Shown here one piece after another: positions 46,003 to 57,013 of a stretch of 64,000 nt of DNA. The notes under the pieces were generated by a model. That model made no database searches. It saw nothing but the letters and a program-made list of their open reading frames with translations, and was not told where the DNA came from. Within the stretch, counting starts at the first letter, position 1; each line of letters starts with the position of its first letter. This DNA is from Polytrichum commune (taxonomy: Eukaryota > Streptophyta > Polytrichopsida > Polytrichales > Polytrichaceae): positions 15,254,001 to 15,318,000 of the forward strand of contig OX485809.1 in NCBI GenBank assembly GCA_950295325.1, in the 5' to 3' direction. The position numbers were made by a program, and so were the translations under genes.

Positions 46003-46360
46003 CATCATGAATTATGGTGTTGCTTCATTTTCGAGTTGGTCTAAATTTATAAGCAATCCAAGAACAACCATTACGAGGATTAAATGGCCATGTAAGACTA
46101 CTGCCTCTTTTCAAAGGTGAACACCTTGAATGGGTGCAGACAAGTTGGCTTGCATCTATCTCCCCCAAAGGCCAACCCCAAAGTTCTCACATGGTTGACT
46201 GAAAATATCTAGTTCACCTGAATACCCCACTACCATTGAGTGGGCCATAGGTGGTAGAATGCACAGGAAGATCAAGTGCCAGGAAGATCACCCATCCGAC
46301 TACTATTCTAGCTTTAGGCGACTTAATCTCGGACTTCCCATGGGATCCAGGTGAAGGCCT
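46003..46360 (+). repeat. Dispersed repeat R2, copy 1
   Basis: About 360 bp aligned in the same orientation with 52821-53182. Shared words: TTCGAGTTGGTCTAAATTTA, AGGTGAACACCTTGA, ATACCCCACTA, GACCATAGGTGGT-like and AGTGCCAGGAAGATCAC. No intact ORF. Confidence 0.8.
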
Positions 46361-49300
46361 CGTTGGGTTTATTCCAACTTTAATGATAAACTCGTGACAC
46401 GGGGCTTATCGTGAACTCAAGACTCACTCAAAAATATTGTCGAGTTAGGACCTCATCCATTCAAACCCGTATGCAACTTCTCAAATGCCATTCAACATTC
46501 CCATGTTCCATGGTCCTACCCTAGTACCTACCGTGCATATTACTATGCAACATAAAGTGGGAAATACTACCTCGGGCATGATGGGGAACATATGAATACT
46601 ACTAGGTAGGACCTTGAAAAAGTGCATTTGCTAGATAGGCTCTTATAGTGCATTACAAAGTGTGGGAGGTGACACCTACCTTGTTGTTGGTATTATTAGT
46701 TCTAGTAGGGTGTCACTTGGTTGAGTTCATTGCCAAATGCACACGCCTTACCTACGTTATTATCCACTTTTTGGGTGAGATAAAAATACATTAGATCTCG
46801 TACCCCAATTCTTGGACTAGGCGGAGGGGAGGTAACAAATTTTAAAGTGCATTGTGGGCCATCATTTAGGGACGGTTTTGAGGACGAGGTGGATGAGTGA
46901 GTCTTGGTTGCAAGCGTCATTGCATACATTTCATTTGTGATTTACGTGATGTTTTATCATTCTTGTAAAGTATGTAAGTATTTGATGAAACATATTGTTA
47001 AATGCAACCGATTTTCTTTTCTTTTCTTTGAAGTGGGCCCACTTTTTAGTTTGCAAAGGCTTGGCAACTGTCATTTTCTATCTCATGTTTTAACAAATTA
47101 TTTTTTGTTTGTTAATAAACTAATCTTAGAAGGTTTAGAATATAATTTCACTTGTATGTCCAATTTCGCTTGGTGTATTATGTTAATTAGAGTGGTCCTA
47201 GTGACTCTTCATATAGCTCTTGAAGTGTCACATGCCATCTTTTCTAGTTGCCATCCAGTGATAGCAAGAGAATTGATGTGGATCAAGGATGGATAGTTTG
47301 AGATACACTAAATCAACTACAAAATGAATTGATACTTATGGTATTTACTGACAATACATCACTCTAGGGTGAATTTATGATTGATACTTTAGTGTATTGC
47401 AACTACTAAGAGATAGAAAAATACGTGCTTTGATGACACAAACAATATCATTCCTACTTTTCCACACTAAATATCACGGACGGTGAAATGACATGTCAAA
47501 TCAACCACAAACAAAATGTAGAGGAACACGCTTTTTGAACGGACACTACAAGAATCACAAGTTGTTGCCAATACAAGGAAGATTTAGGGTATCTGGTTCT
47601 ACCTTGTAATGGACAAGGACCAAGGACAACAAATCATGATCCTTGTGCCGGACCCGACCCGCAAGATTAAGTGAATACAAAAGTATGAATTGAGATTGTA
47701 CCTAAATGAAAATGTAAGTGTACCATCTATGATTGATTGTATCCACTACATATAGTATCAACTTACAATACCAAGTCTTGGGGGACCCAAATTTGACATT
47801 GAATCCAACCATAAAGTTGGAAATGAGTTTTGCTTGACAATATACCTAGTATGGATCCAAAGTACATTGATTATAATTAGAAATATTGTGGAAACACCAA
47901 TTTTGAAGCAATGTCTAATGTAGAGGTCATTTACCAATTTAATCCATATTGGCTAAATAAAGCTAGTCAATAGAACAATTTGGGTGTGTGCCCAAAATCC
48001 TTAACAAAAAAACCCATTTCAAACTATCCTTGTGGCCAGTTTACCATTATTGCAAAGAATGGGTTGGCCAATTCATGCCATCATTAATAACAAAATCTTA
48101 CTTTAATTGTTGCCACAACATGCCAGCTAAGAGCGAAATGTCTTGCCATATCTCAACACCAATCTGACAAGATTGAATGTTGAATGTTGATAAGTCTACC
48201 CTAATTGTTTCGGTCACATTCATGCCTTCATCGCCAATATTGCCACAAAATTTGCGCATTCATCACCCTCCTTTGAGCCTTCATCTCACCATGGCCATTG
48301 GGTCTTTTGCCAACCTCATGGATGACCAACACAAACTTTGTAGCTTGTTCTTGGGATTCTCTCCCTTTAATGTTTTCCCACGGGTAGATCACTCCATTGT
48401 CAAGTTGAACACCACGTGCGACCAAAAAAAATCTTCTTTTGGTAAGTTGCACCACCAAAATGGGTCAAAATTTTATCAATTTTTTTTCATGAGTAGATAT
48501 ACACAGTACCTATAACATAGGTAAAAGTGGTAACTAAATTTGATGATTTGTTTTTTTCATAAAACATACCGTTTCTAACTAGAATGACACAGAATTGAAC
48601 TAAAACATTTATTAAAAAAAAATAAAGATGACTAAACATTTCAAAAATATATAGAAAAGATACTATCAATGGTTATGTATATGTAGAAAAAATATCATAA
48701 ATTTTAAAATTATATATGGCATGTAATATAGGGGTAGCAAACTTTGTCCGCACGTGGTGTCAACTTGACAATGAAGTGACCTCCCCGTGCGTTTTCCATC
48801 CTCAATCTTGCCTTTGTTGGTTGAACTGGTGTGGCTTTGGAAGTAAGGCTACTGCTAACAAGAGGCATGGTTGAATGTGTGGAGTGGGTTGTGGTGAATC
48901 ACGAAGGGAGTTGCAATACAATCCAACGAGGAGTCGCCACCGACAGCGAGATGCACAATGAATCATCATGGAGAAAGGGGGATCTATGACCCTTTGCCTT
49001 TTAGTTTTCTCATACGTTTGAGTATGTCAACGTTTTTGTTGCAAGTGGTGTGAGTGGATGTGTGCAAATTTGTTGTGAATCCAAAGCTTGCATTAGGTTG
49101 ATCAACATGCTTTCGGGTAGTCTTGTTTCTTGTTTTTTTTTTAAAAATGGGAAAGGAAGGTATCCATGGCCAAACTAGTCACAACCTCTTGGAATTATGT
49201 CTTGGAACTTTGCTTCCTTCTCAATTAGAATGTAGCCGACCGTAGACCCTTGGTGTTGCCGTTAGGCTTCTACAAGGTCGAACCTGGTGGTGATTCCGAG

Positions 49301-49934
49301 GCTAGCTCCTCTCGGTTGAAGGTCACAGGCTTTGCCTACGTGGGCTTTGCCTACGTGGGCTTTGCACTTCACATTTCTCGGAAGTATGCCAAAGCCTCCC
49401 TTCCAATATCCTCCATAACTTAATGTTGAGGAGATCAACCTTGTGGACCCTAATGAACCAATTGTGAAGAAGGCAAAACGAGGTAAGGATAAGGGTTACA
49501 TGTTAGGAAAAAATTGTGAGTGCAAGTGATAACATGCATTATGAGGATGTTTGGGCATGAATGCACCTTTGGGCATAATTGCTCCAAAGCAAAATTGGAC
49601 ATACAATATGTAGAAGATAGAGCATCAAATTGCTCATAGTCAATAAAAATACAAAGCAAGAAGAACATGAGACCATCTCACTCCAAATATTGTTCATATG
49701 CCTTTGTATAGGTGTCTATGCTTGTGCAATCTTATCTATTATTGATTTTAATAGGTTATGGGCCCACCATGCAAGTGAAATGCCTAGAGATTTGATTGCA
49801 TTTAAGTTTGCAGAGTGGATCTCTAGGAGTTGGCGCATCGGAGCGTTGGAGGTGTCCGAGGGCGCATTTTGTTGTTGTAAGTATTTTGTTTTGTTTTTTG
49901 TTTTTGTTTGAATGTATGTTTGATGCAAAAGCAT
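46361..49934. other. Intergenic; short 15-bp tandem repeat
   Basis: GGGCTTTGCCTACGT-type units repeat 2.7 times at 49328-49366. Short ORFs (46904-47296, 48177-48515) have no recognisable content. No gene or RNA is supported. Confidence 0.5.
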
Positions 49935-50400
49935 GTGATTTGAGTTTCTTGAATGTTAAGAGTTTTTATTTGAGAGGTTTGGAGGTGTGTAGACTTCAAA
50001 CATTTGACTCGAGTGTTTTGAGTGTTCAAGGGTTTCTTTGAAAGCTTTGAAGATGTTTAGACTCCAATACTACATGACTTGAGAGACTTGAGTGTTGAAA
50101 GACTTATTTGAAAGGTTTGGAAGTGTTTAAACTTTAAAACATCTGAGTTGAATGTTTTGAGCGTTCAAGAGTTTCTTTGAGAGCTTTGAAAATGTTTAGA
50201 TTCCAATAACACATAACTTGAGATGCTTGAGTATTGAGAAACTTATTTGAGAGATTTATAGATATTTAGACTTTAAAGCATTTAACTTGAATATTTTGAG
50301 CGTTCAAGAGTTTCTTTGAGAACTTTGAAGGTGTTTAGACTTTAATAACACATGACTTGAGAGGCTTGAATTTTGAAAATATTCTTTGAGAGTGTAAGAT
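49935..50400 (+). repeat. 139-bp satellite-like array, about 3.5 units
   Basis: TTCAAGRGTTTCTTTGA lies at 50025, 50164 and 50303, exactly 139 bp apart. Each unit is a dimer of two related halves of about 70 bp with GACTTGAG-, TTTGAGAG- and TTTAGACT-type words. It degenerates towards 50500, where copia-like sequence begins. Confidence 0.85.
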
Positions 50401-50489
50401 GCATCTAAATTGGAAATATCTCATTTGAATGATTTGAGTGTCCTTAGAACTCTCTTGAGGTGTAGATTTGAATGATTTCATAGTATAAG

Positions 50490-52410
50490 GCATTTGAAGT
50501 GAATGAGATCTTATTTGAATGATTTGAGTGTTTTTCGAAAGTTGGATCACGTCAACAAGGTCAAGGTGTTCGCAGATCAACTCACTTGTTTGGAGGTACT
50601 TGTGATAGATGAAAATATTGTCATGGCTCGAGAGTTTGCCGGCGTCGTTCGAATACTTAATCACCGCTATGGTGACGATGTCGATGAAAGAACTGATGAT
50701 GGACTACATAATGGCGCGTTTGATGCACGAGATATCAAAACGCAAAGAAAATGAGCCCCAAGGTGAGGATGCCACCATGGTGTTGCGACAAGGCAAAAAT
50801 GCCAACTCATTTCCGCGCCAAGGTACAAAATTATGTTACGGCCACATTACGCGTTTTTGTTACAAAACAAATAACAAGGAGTGAGAACAAATAAAAAATG
50901 TGAATGAAGATGATGATTACGCATTTGTAATGCATAATGAAACATGTTCAAAGAGTGTGTGCAAATGGATCATGAATTCATGTGCCTCTAAATATATGAC
51001 TTCGCATAAGGCTGCATTTGATACGTATGAAGTAATCACTCTATGCAATGTGTATTATGCTAATATCATGCTTGGATGATACTAGCGTTGTCCAAGCTAT
51101 CGGAATGGGATCTATTGTCGTGGAAGTAATCTTGGAAGGTAAAATCAACCAAATCCATATAAAAGATGTGCTCCACATATCCAAATTGCTTGTTAATTTG
51201 CTCTCAGTGAACAAACTTATGTCAAACGGTCCAATTCAATCTAAATGAATTCATTGTCAAATCTTGCAATGGTGAAGTCATTGCAATTGCATCACGCAAA
51301 CATAACATGTACAAGATTAATTTTGTGAAGGTGCACAAAGTGAAAGCGGCTAACTTTGTGCAATCTCCAACGGGAGATGACACGCTCGAACTTTGGCACC
51401 GCCGCCTTAGCCATTTGAACATGAAAGGTATTCATACACTCCCAAAACATGGTAAGTGGTATGAACATTGGCAAATTTCTTGTCCTATATTCTCCTTACT
51501 TTGTGAAACGTGCATCGAAGGCAAACAACATAGGGCTCTGTTTCCAAATGAGGGAGGGATGCGAGCAACCAAACCTTTGGAAATCGTGCATTCCGACGTG
51601 TGTGGCCCCATGAGGACTACATTTATGGGCGGTGCAAGATATTTTATAACTTTCATCGATGATTTTTCAAGGAAAATGTGGTTGTATGTCTTGAAATCTA
51701 AAGGGAATTGCTTTGAGAAGTTGAAGGAATTTAAGGCACTCGTAGAGATACAGTCGGAGCACAAAATCAAAATATTTTAGTCAGACAATGGCGTGGAGTT
51801 TGTTTCCAAGGCATTTAACCATTTTTTGAAGGATCATGGTATCGAGAAGCAAATGTCTAGCCCATATATGCCTCAACAAAATGGAGTGACGGAGTGTACG
51901 AATCGTACCATCGTGGAAAGGACAAGGAACATGTTTCATGTTCAAAATTTTGACAAATCGTTTTGGGCGGAAACAGTGGTTAATGCGGTTTACACATAAA
52001 ACCGTTTTCATACAAGGGCGTTGGATTCCATTACACCCAAAAGAAGCATGCAGCGGAAGGAGGCCTTGCATTGCATAGATGTGTGTGTTTGGGTGCATTG
52101 CCTACATAATGGTGCCGGATGAACGAAGGAGTAAGCTTGATGCAAAGGGCACAAAATGTTTGTTTTTGGATTATTGTGAGGGGACTAAGGCCTATATGCT
52201 AATGTGTTTATAAACTAAACAAATCATAAAAAGTAGAGACGTAGTATTCATGAAAAATGACATGAGCATTTTTTTTGCAAAGTATGACACACAAACATAT
52301 CACCATTGGTGCAATTCTATCACCGTGGGCGCAAACACTGACATTCTAAAAAAAACACACTTCAATATGCCATGCTACAAAATATTTGTCCCACAATGGC
52401 GTCAAGTTTG
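50490..52410 (+). pseudogene. Ty1/copia gag-protease-integrase remnant
   Basis: Gag: LESLPASFEYLITAM and ARLMHEISKRKENEPQGEDA, with a zinc knuckle that has lost its middle (CYGHITRFC). Protease: WIMNSCASKYMTSHK, where the catalytic D-S-G has become N-S-C. GAG-pre-integrase: LWHRRLSHLNMKGIHTL and CETCIEGKQH. Integrase: IVHSDVCGPM, FITFIDDFSRKMWLYVLK, SDNGVEF and QQNGVTECTNRTIVE, so the D, D and E residues remain. A TAG at 51778-51780 splits the integrase in frame, and TAA at about 51997 plus frameshifts follow. Reverse transcriptase and RNase H are absent. No LTR pair was found. Confidence 0.85.
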
Positions 52411-52820
52411 ATGACTACTTCATTAATTTGAAATGTAAGAACCTTAAAGCTTTGGCCACCTATAACTCGCAATCTTTCAATCACCTCACCATGTTGGAAT
52501 AGGCATGTGCACTCCTTCCTTTATCCTGAATCATATTTTAAGTTATCTAGGTTAATTGTAAGTTATATAGATTTAAATAGATCAATATCGAAGTCCAAGT
52601 CTTAAAAATGATATGTGCCAATATTCTTTTGTTTGCTTAAAAATTGATGCACCTATGGATGAACTTCCATAATCCAGTTTCTCAAAATGACACATATGGT
52701 GCAATGTTTGGTATTGCACCAAGTAAACAAGTTGAACCTTGTTTCTCATCTTCAAAGCAATATTATAAACTCGTTCATTATGTTCACAAATGTAAAAAGA
52801 AAGAAAGATGACTTTGATGT
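52411..52820. other. Flank of the copia remnant
   Basis: AT-rich, no supported gene; ORF 52687-52911 runs into repeat R2 and is not credible. Confidence 0.4.
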
Positions 52821-53182
52821 TGCCATTGGCGTGACTTATGATGTTGTTTCATTTTTGAGTTGGTCTAAGTTTATATGTAATCCCGAAATGGGCATTACGA
52901 GAATTAAATGAGCCTTAACGACTTCTACTTCCTCCTTTCGAAGGTGAACACCTTGAGCAGGCGCAGACAAGCCGGCCGTCACTTGTCTCCCTTGAAGGCC
53001 AAACCCTAGGTCCCCACACGGTTGGTTGAAACATTTGATTCATCTAGATACCCCACTATGATTGGAAGGACCATAGGTGGTGGGGTGCACCAGGAACCAA
53101 GTGCTAGGAAGATCACTCATCCAAATACCACTCTAGCCTTTGGCATCTTAACCTTGAAGTGTCCATGGGATCAATGTTAAGG
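52821..53182 (+). repeat. Dispersed repeat R2, copy 2
   Basis: See 46003-46360. This copy lies 400 bp after the copia integrase remnant, so R2 could be part of that element's 3' region; the other copy has no recognisable copia sequence beside it. Confidence 0.8.
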
Positions 53183-54081
53183 CCGTGGGTTTAAGCCGCC
53201 CTTGTTCATAAGAGCACAAATTATGGTGTCCTTTTGTGAATTATCTTTTGAATTTAGAAATACATTCATATACAACTTTCATGCATTACATTGCATGTGG
53301 GATAAAGAAACGTTGCATTTCGTACTAGCACAAACATTTGATTCTCAATAAAGTTTCCTAATATTACATGTGTGAGATAGAAAGAGGAAGATATCACCTT
53401 TGGATAGACTTCACCTGTTTATAAATCCAAGATAGATTTACATAATTAATCTGTAGGCTAAATGCTACTGCCTCATGTTGGAAGTGCCCTCTTTTGATAG
53501 TGACAACTTATAATTCAATCACCACGTACACCCCCATTCACACATCAAAGACGGAGCTCCATGAAGGGCTACATCTTTTGAAGTCGTAGGAGATAATAAT
53601 ATACCTTCATTTTGTTGTCCCCAAAATGGGAGATCTCCACCGCACTTGGGGTTGTCAATGACCGAAAAAAACACCAAAATAAATAGTCCTAGGCCAAGAA
53701 AGTGTCGCTATTACCAAAAACATACAAATACCTAAAGAGACCAACTTGCATAACATTTTTCAGTGAGGTGAATATGTTCGCTGCTTGAACAAACAATAAG
53801 CAAAGAAGGCAAGGAGGTTCAAACGGAGGTGATGAGAATATTGACATCGAATGCCCTTGATTCAAGCATCCCGTTCTTTTTGTCCCACCAACCAATTTTG
53901 AATTACCGAAAAATGCTATGATCATGTGCTCATAGAACTTCACCAACAATGCCCCTTTTTCTGCACATCTTTCCACATGCACACTTGTGAGTGGCTTGTA
54001 CTAGTCCAAATTCTAAAGAAATGTTATATTGTATATCATCATCTATTACAAATATATGCTAACTAATAGCTCCTTTGTAAC
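53183..54081. other. Intergenic, nothing recognised
   Basis: The minus-strand frame 53689-53982 is open but has no recognisable motif. Confidence 0.45.
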
Positions 54082-54094
54082 GATTTGAGTGTGA

Positions 54095-54359
54095 GGTCCG
54101 AGATGACCCTAAACCACCGGGTGATAGTGAAGAGGTACTTATTTTCAAATGGAGTGGTTGGCGGTTCGATTCCCGCTATGATATCTTCTCTCTACTTAAT
54201 GGAAAGAAAAAACCAGTTAGGTAGGTAGGAAGCCAAGAGCCCACCCACCGCAAGGTAGGCAATAGACTTCGCCTGTACCAAGAGGATTCTTGAACGAGAT
54301 AGGGCCAATGGACTCAAATTTAGATCGGATTGCCCAATGTTGGTTATTTATTTATTTAT
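54095..54359 (+). mobile_element. SINE copy 2 with clear target duplication
   Basis: The best preserved copy. The 5' head resembles a tRNA: an A-box-like GTGATAGTGAAGAGGT and a strong B box GGTTCGATTCC (about 54157). The body holds CCAAGAGCCCACCCACCGCA and the 3' end CGGATTGCCCAATGTTGG with an (ATTT)n tail. GATTTGAGTGTGA (54082-54094) before it and GATTGAGTGTGA (54360-54371) after it are the target duplication. RNA polymerase III transcription is expected from the boxes. Confidence 0.88.
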
Positions 54360-54371
54360 GATTGAGTGTGA

Positions 54372-55840
54372 ACAAAGTAAAAAAAGTTGTTCAAACAACG
54401 AGTAAGTTGTAGATAACACCTTGGCACTCCGGTCTAAAACAAAACGGTTGTTGCAAAGCACAAAGCGCATCCTCTACATGACCCTCTAAAATGTGTAATT
54501 TAATTTAAAGAATACACAAGTTTATCAATTCTAAATGTGATGTAGACCACATCACTACGACCACAAAAACTCCTTTTTAAGTGAAGATCTAATGTGGGTC
54601 ACCTCAATTTTGTAAATTTTGAGTTTTGCATGGATGGAGTCAATTAAAGTGGAATCATATGATGACATTAAAGTATGACTCGTTATGCTCCACATGATAA
54701 ACGGGTCTTGAAGAAGAGTAGAAATTTGTCGAGGTTTTTCATCCACTTGACCCATTTAGATATGAGACGAGTGTTACAAAATAACATACCGGGTTACAAT
54801 TATAATCCTTCATGCGCTCCAACACATCATAAAGCTCTTCTTGTTTGGACAACACCGCTCTCAAGGTCTGCCACAACACAACAATGAAGAAGTTGAGACA
54901 TTTGGACAGAGAGATAATAGGTTGTGGGATGATTTTTTTTTGTTGAGAAAAATTCAATTAATTTGAGTTTTTTTTAATTGTTATTATTGGAACTAGTAGC
55001 AGAGGGAAAAAAAAACCTATTGGTTGCTGGTTAATTAAATTAAGCAAACCACATGGGAAAGTGCCACTTGAAGAAGAACTTGACCTAGCATGTAGATAGT
55101 TACCCATAACAAAACGAAAGGTCGTTGGGTTAACATATATAAGGTAGACGTGTATACAAAACTTGCGATTAGTGTGCTAATTATCTAAATCATGCCCTTA
55201 ACCATTTGCCTAATCCTATTTTATATTCATCAAACCATATTCACAAGAGTATTTCCCATGACATCACAACCTAAGGTATCTTAACATATCTACTTCTTTT
55301 CTTTTCTTTTTTACAGTTTTGTGTTGTTGATTTTGCAAACATTTAGTTGATACATTTAAATGTTTCAAGCATCTTGGAATGCAATGGGTTCCACTCTAGT
55401 TAATTATTAAGCACTAAATCAAGAAGCTACACTAAACATCTTCAATGTGGTGTTGGATTTTGCATGCCATGTTAGGTAGTCTTCATTACTAGTTATATAG
55501 TGACAAGTGTCATATGGCACCCTCTTTAATTGTCACCCCATTATTGCAAGGCACTTAACCCTTAGAGGCCCAACCTCAAATCTTTTCAAAAGCGCTTGAA
55601 ATCCACCCTCCCAATTCAATAACTTATTACAAAGAAGACATGTAGCTCTAATGATGGATATGACTATACAAATGGCATGTTTGTAGAGTTAGGATAGTTC
55701 CAAAAACATTCCATTGTCTACATGTCCCAATTCAAAAGATTATACCACAAACATGTACAATGATATTGATAGGCAAAGGTGATTGCCCAGACAAAGAAAT
55801 CCTTATGAGCTTTCAAGATTAATGTGGGTTGATGATGAGT
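54372..55840. other. Intergenic, nothing recognised
   Basis: Minus-strand frames 54555-54755 and 54739-54957 overlap in different phases and are not recognised. A-rich tracts at about 54998-55012. Confidence 0.4.
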
Positions 55841-55910
55841 GGTCTAGGCAACACCAATTGTATTTTCAATTTGTGCCCAAAAAAAAGAAAAAAAAAGGTC
55901 TAGGCAACAC
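55841..55910 (+). mobile_element. Tiny A-tailed insertion with 14-bp target duplication
   Basis: GGTCTAGGCAACAC occurs at 55841-55854 and 55897-55910. Between them are 42 bases ending in an A-rich tail with a single G. This is the structure of a very short (5'-truncated) LINE-mediated insertion. Slippage duplication is an alternative. Confidence 0.7.
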
Positions 55911-55929
55911 TTGATGATGTGTTTAATGT

Positions 55930-56350
55930 AAGGTAGAGGGTGCTTAGACTAACTTTTGGTTGCTTTAGCCTATTTTTGGATTTCATTTGGATTAGTGGTA
56001 TGCACAATTGACTTAGCAAATTGGCTTTGATCGCACAACATATGAAAATATTGCAAATTTTAGAAGTCACTTACCCCTAGCTTTCACAACCGTCACCACA
56101 AAAGAACCAAGACTCCACCCAATATATATAAAGTTTGTAGCCATGTTCCAACTCTTGTGCAAACCCAATCCCAACTTCGCTCAAAACCAACCTTGTATTC
56201 TTCCAAAATCTCCCCATATCTCACCCAAAATTTGTAGCCACTTTGCACTAGAGTCATTTGAACGGTTCAAGGTGTGCTCTAATTACGAGATGAGGAGGCA
56301 TGCATAAGGGACGCTTTTAGGAAGGGGTTGGAATGAGCACCCTCTTCCTT
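55930..56350. mobile_element. MITE family M1, copy 1
   Basis: TIRs AAGGTAGAGGGTGCTT and, inverted, AAGGAAGAGGGTGCTC. Shared interior words with 58795-59461: TAGCCTATTTT, GGATTAGTGGTATGCA, CAAATTGGCTT and GAGGCATGCATAAGG. Non-coding. Confidence 0.78.
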
Positions 56351-57013
56351 AGCACAATGTATGCCAAGCATTCTAAGATATGTAGTCGAAGTCATTAGAA
56401 AATGAGTTCATTTTTTGTAACACGAAATTTAATATGCTCATAGAAGAGGACTTGCATGTTGGCTTATTGTTCATAATCACGTGCTACTATTTTACGATCT
56501 AAAATTAATTAAAAAAATTTGGATTCTTACATATTTATGAGCTCCATGTTAATGTTTATAGATTGATTAAACCATGTTGCAACTTGTGTTGCATGTTTCC
56601 ACACTAAAGGCATTCCTTTGCTTTCCTTTAAGAAGAAGATACAATTTTTGCGTGACAAAAGTCCTTGATGCAACATAAAGGACATCTACACTAAACCAAC
56701 ATCACTAAATACCAATAGTTTTAGTTAGACCACTATATAAGGTATACAAAGGACTATCGTTTCCTTAACTTTAGAAGAAGATCTAGTTATGAGCTACTTC
56801 AAAACCTTCAAAAATTTCACAGTTTTGGTACACTCCTTTTGGGTGCCCCGACTGTGCGTGCACCCAACATTACATGAACTGACTTACGAGACCTCTTTTT
56901 AGGTCGTGACGGACGTCTCTGCGCGCTCTAAATTCAGCGAATTGTTGAGTGACAAAACCCTCATATGGTAATGATAGAAATATGTTAGTAGGTGGATGAA
57001 TTGATTACCCTAC
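56351..57013. other. Unresolved 3' end of the SFH gene
   Basis: The donor after 57014 (AAG|GTAGGG) requires at least one more exon on the minus strand towards lower coordinates. None could be identified with confidence in this AT-rich stretch. Confidence 0.35.

Noticed and set aside
3998-51780. Possible stop-codon reassignment (TAG read as an amino acid)
   Set aside because: All affected ORFs except the one at 8189 are obvious transposon remnants with other damage, and the intact RING gene itself ends in TAG at the right place.
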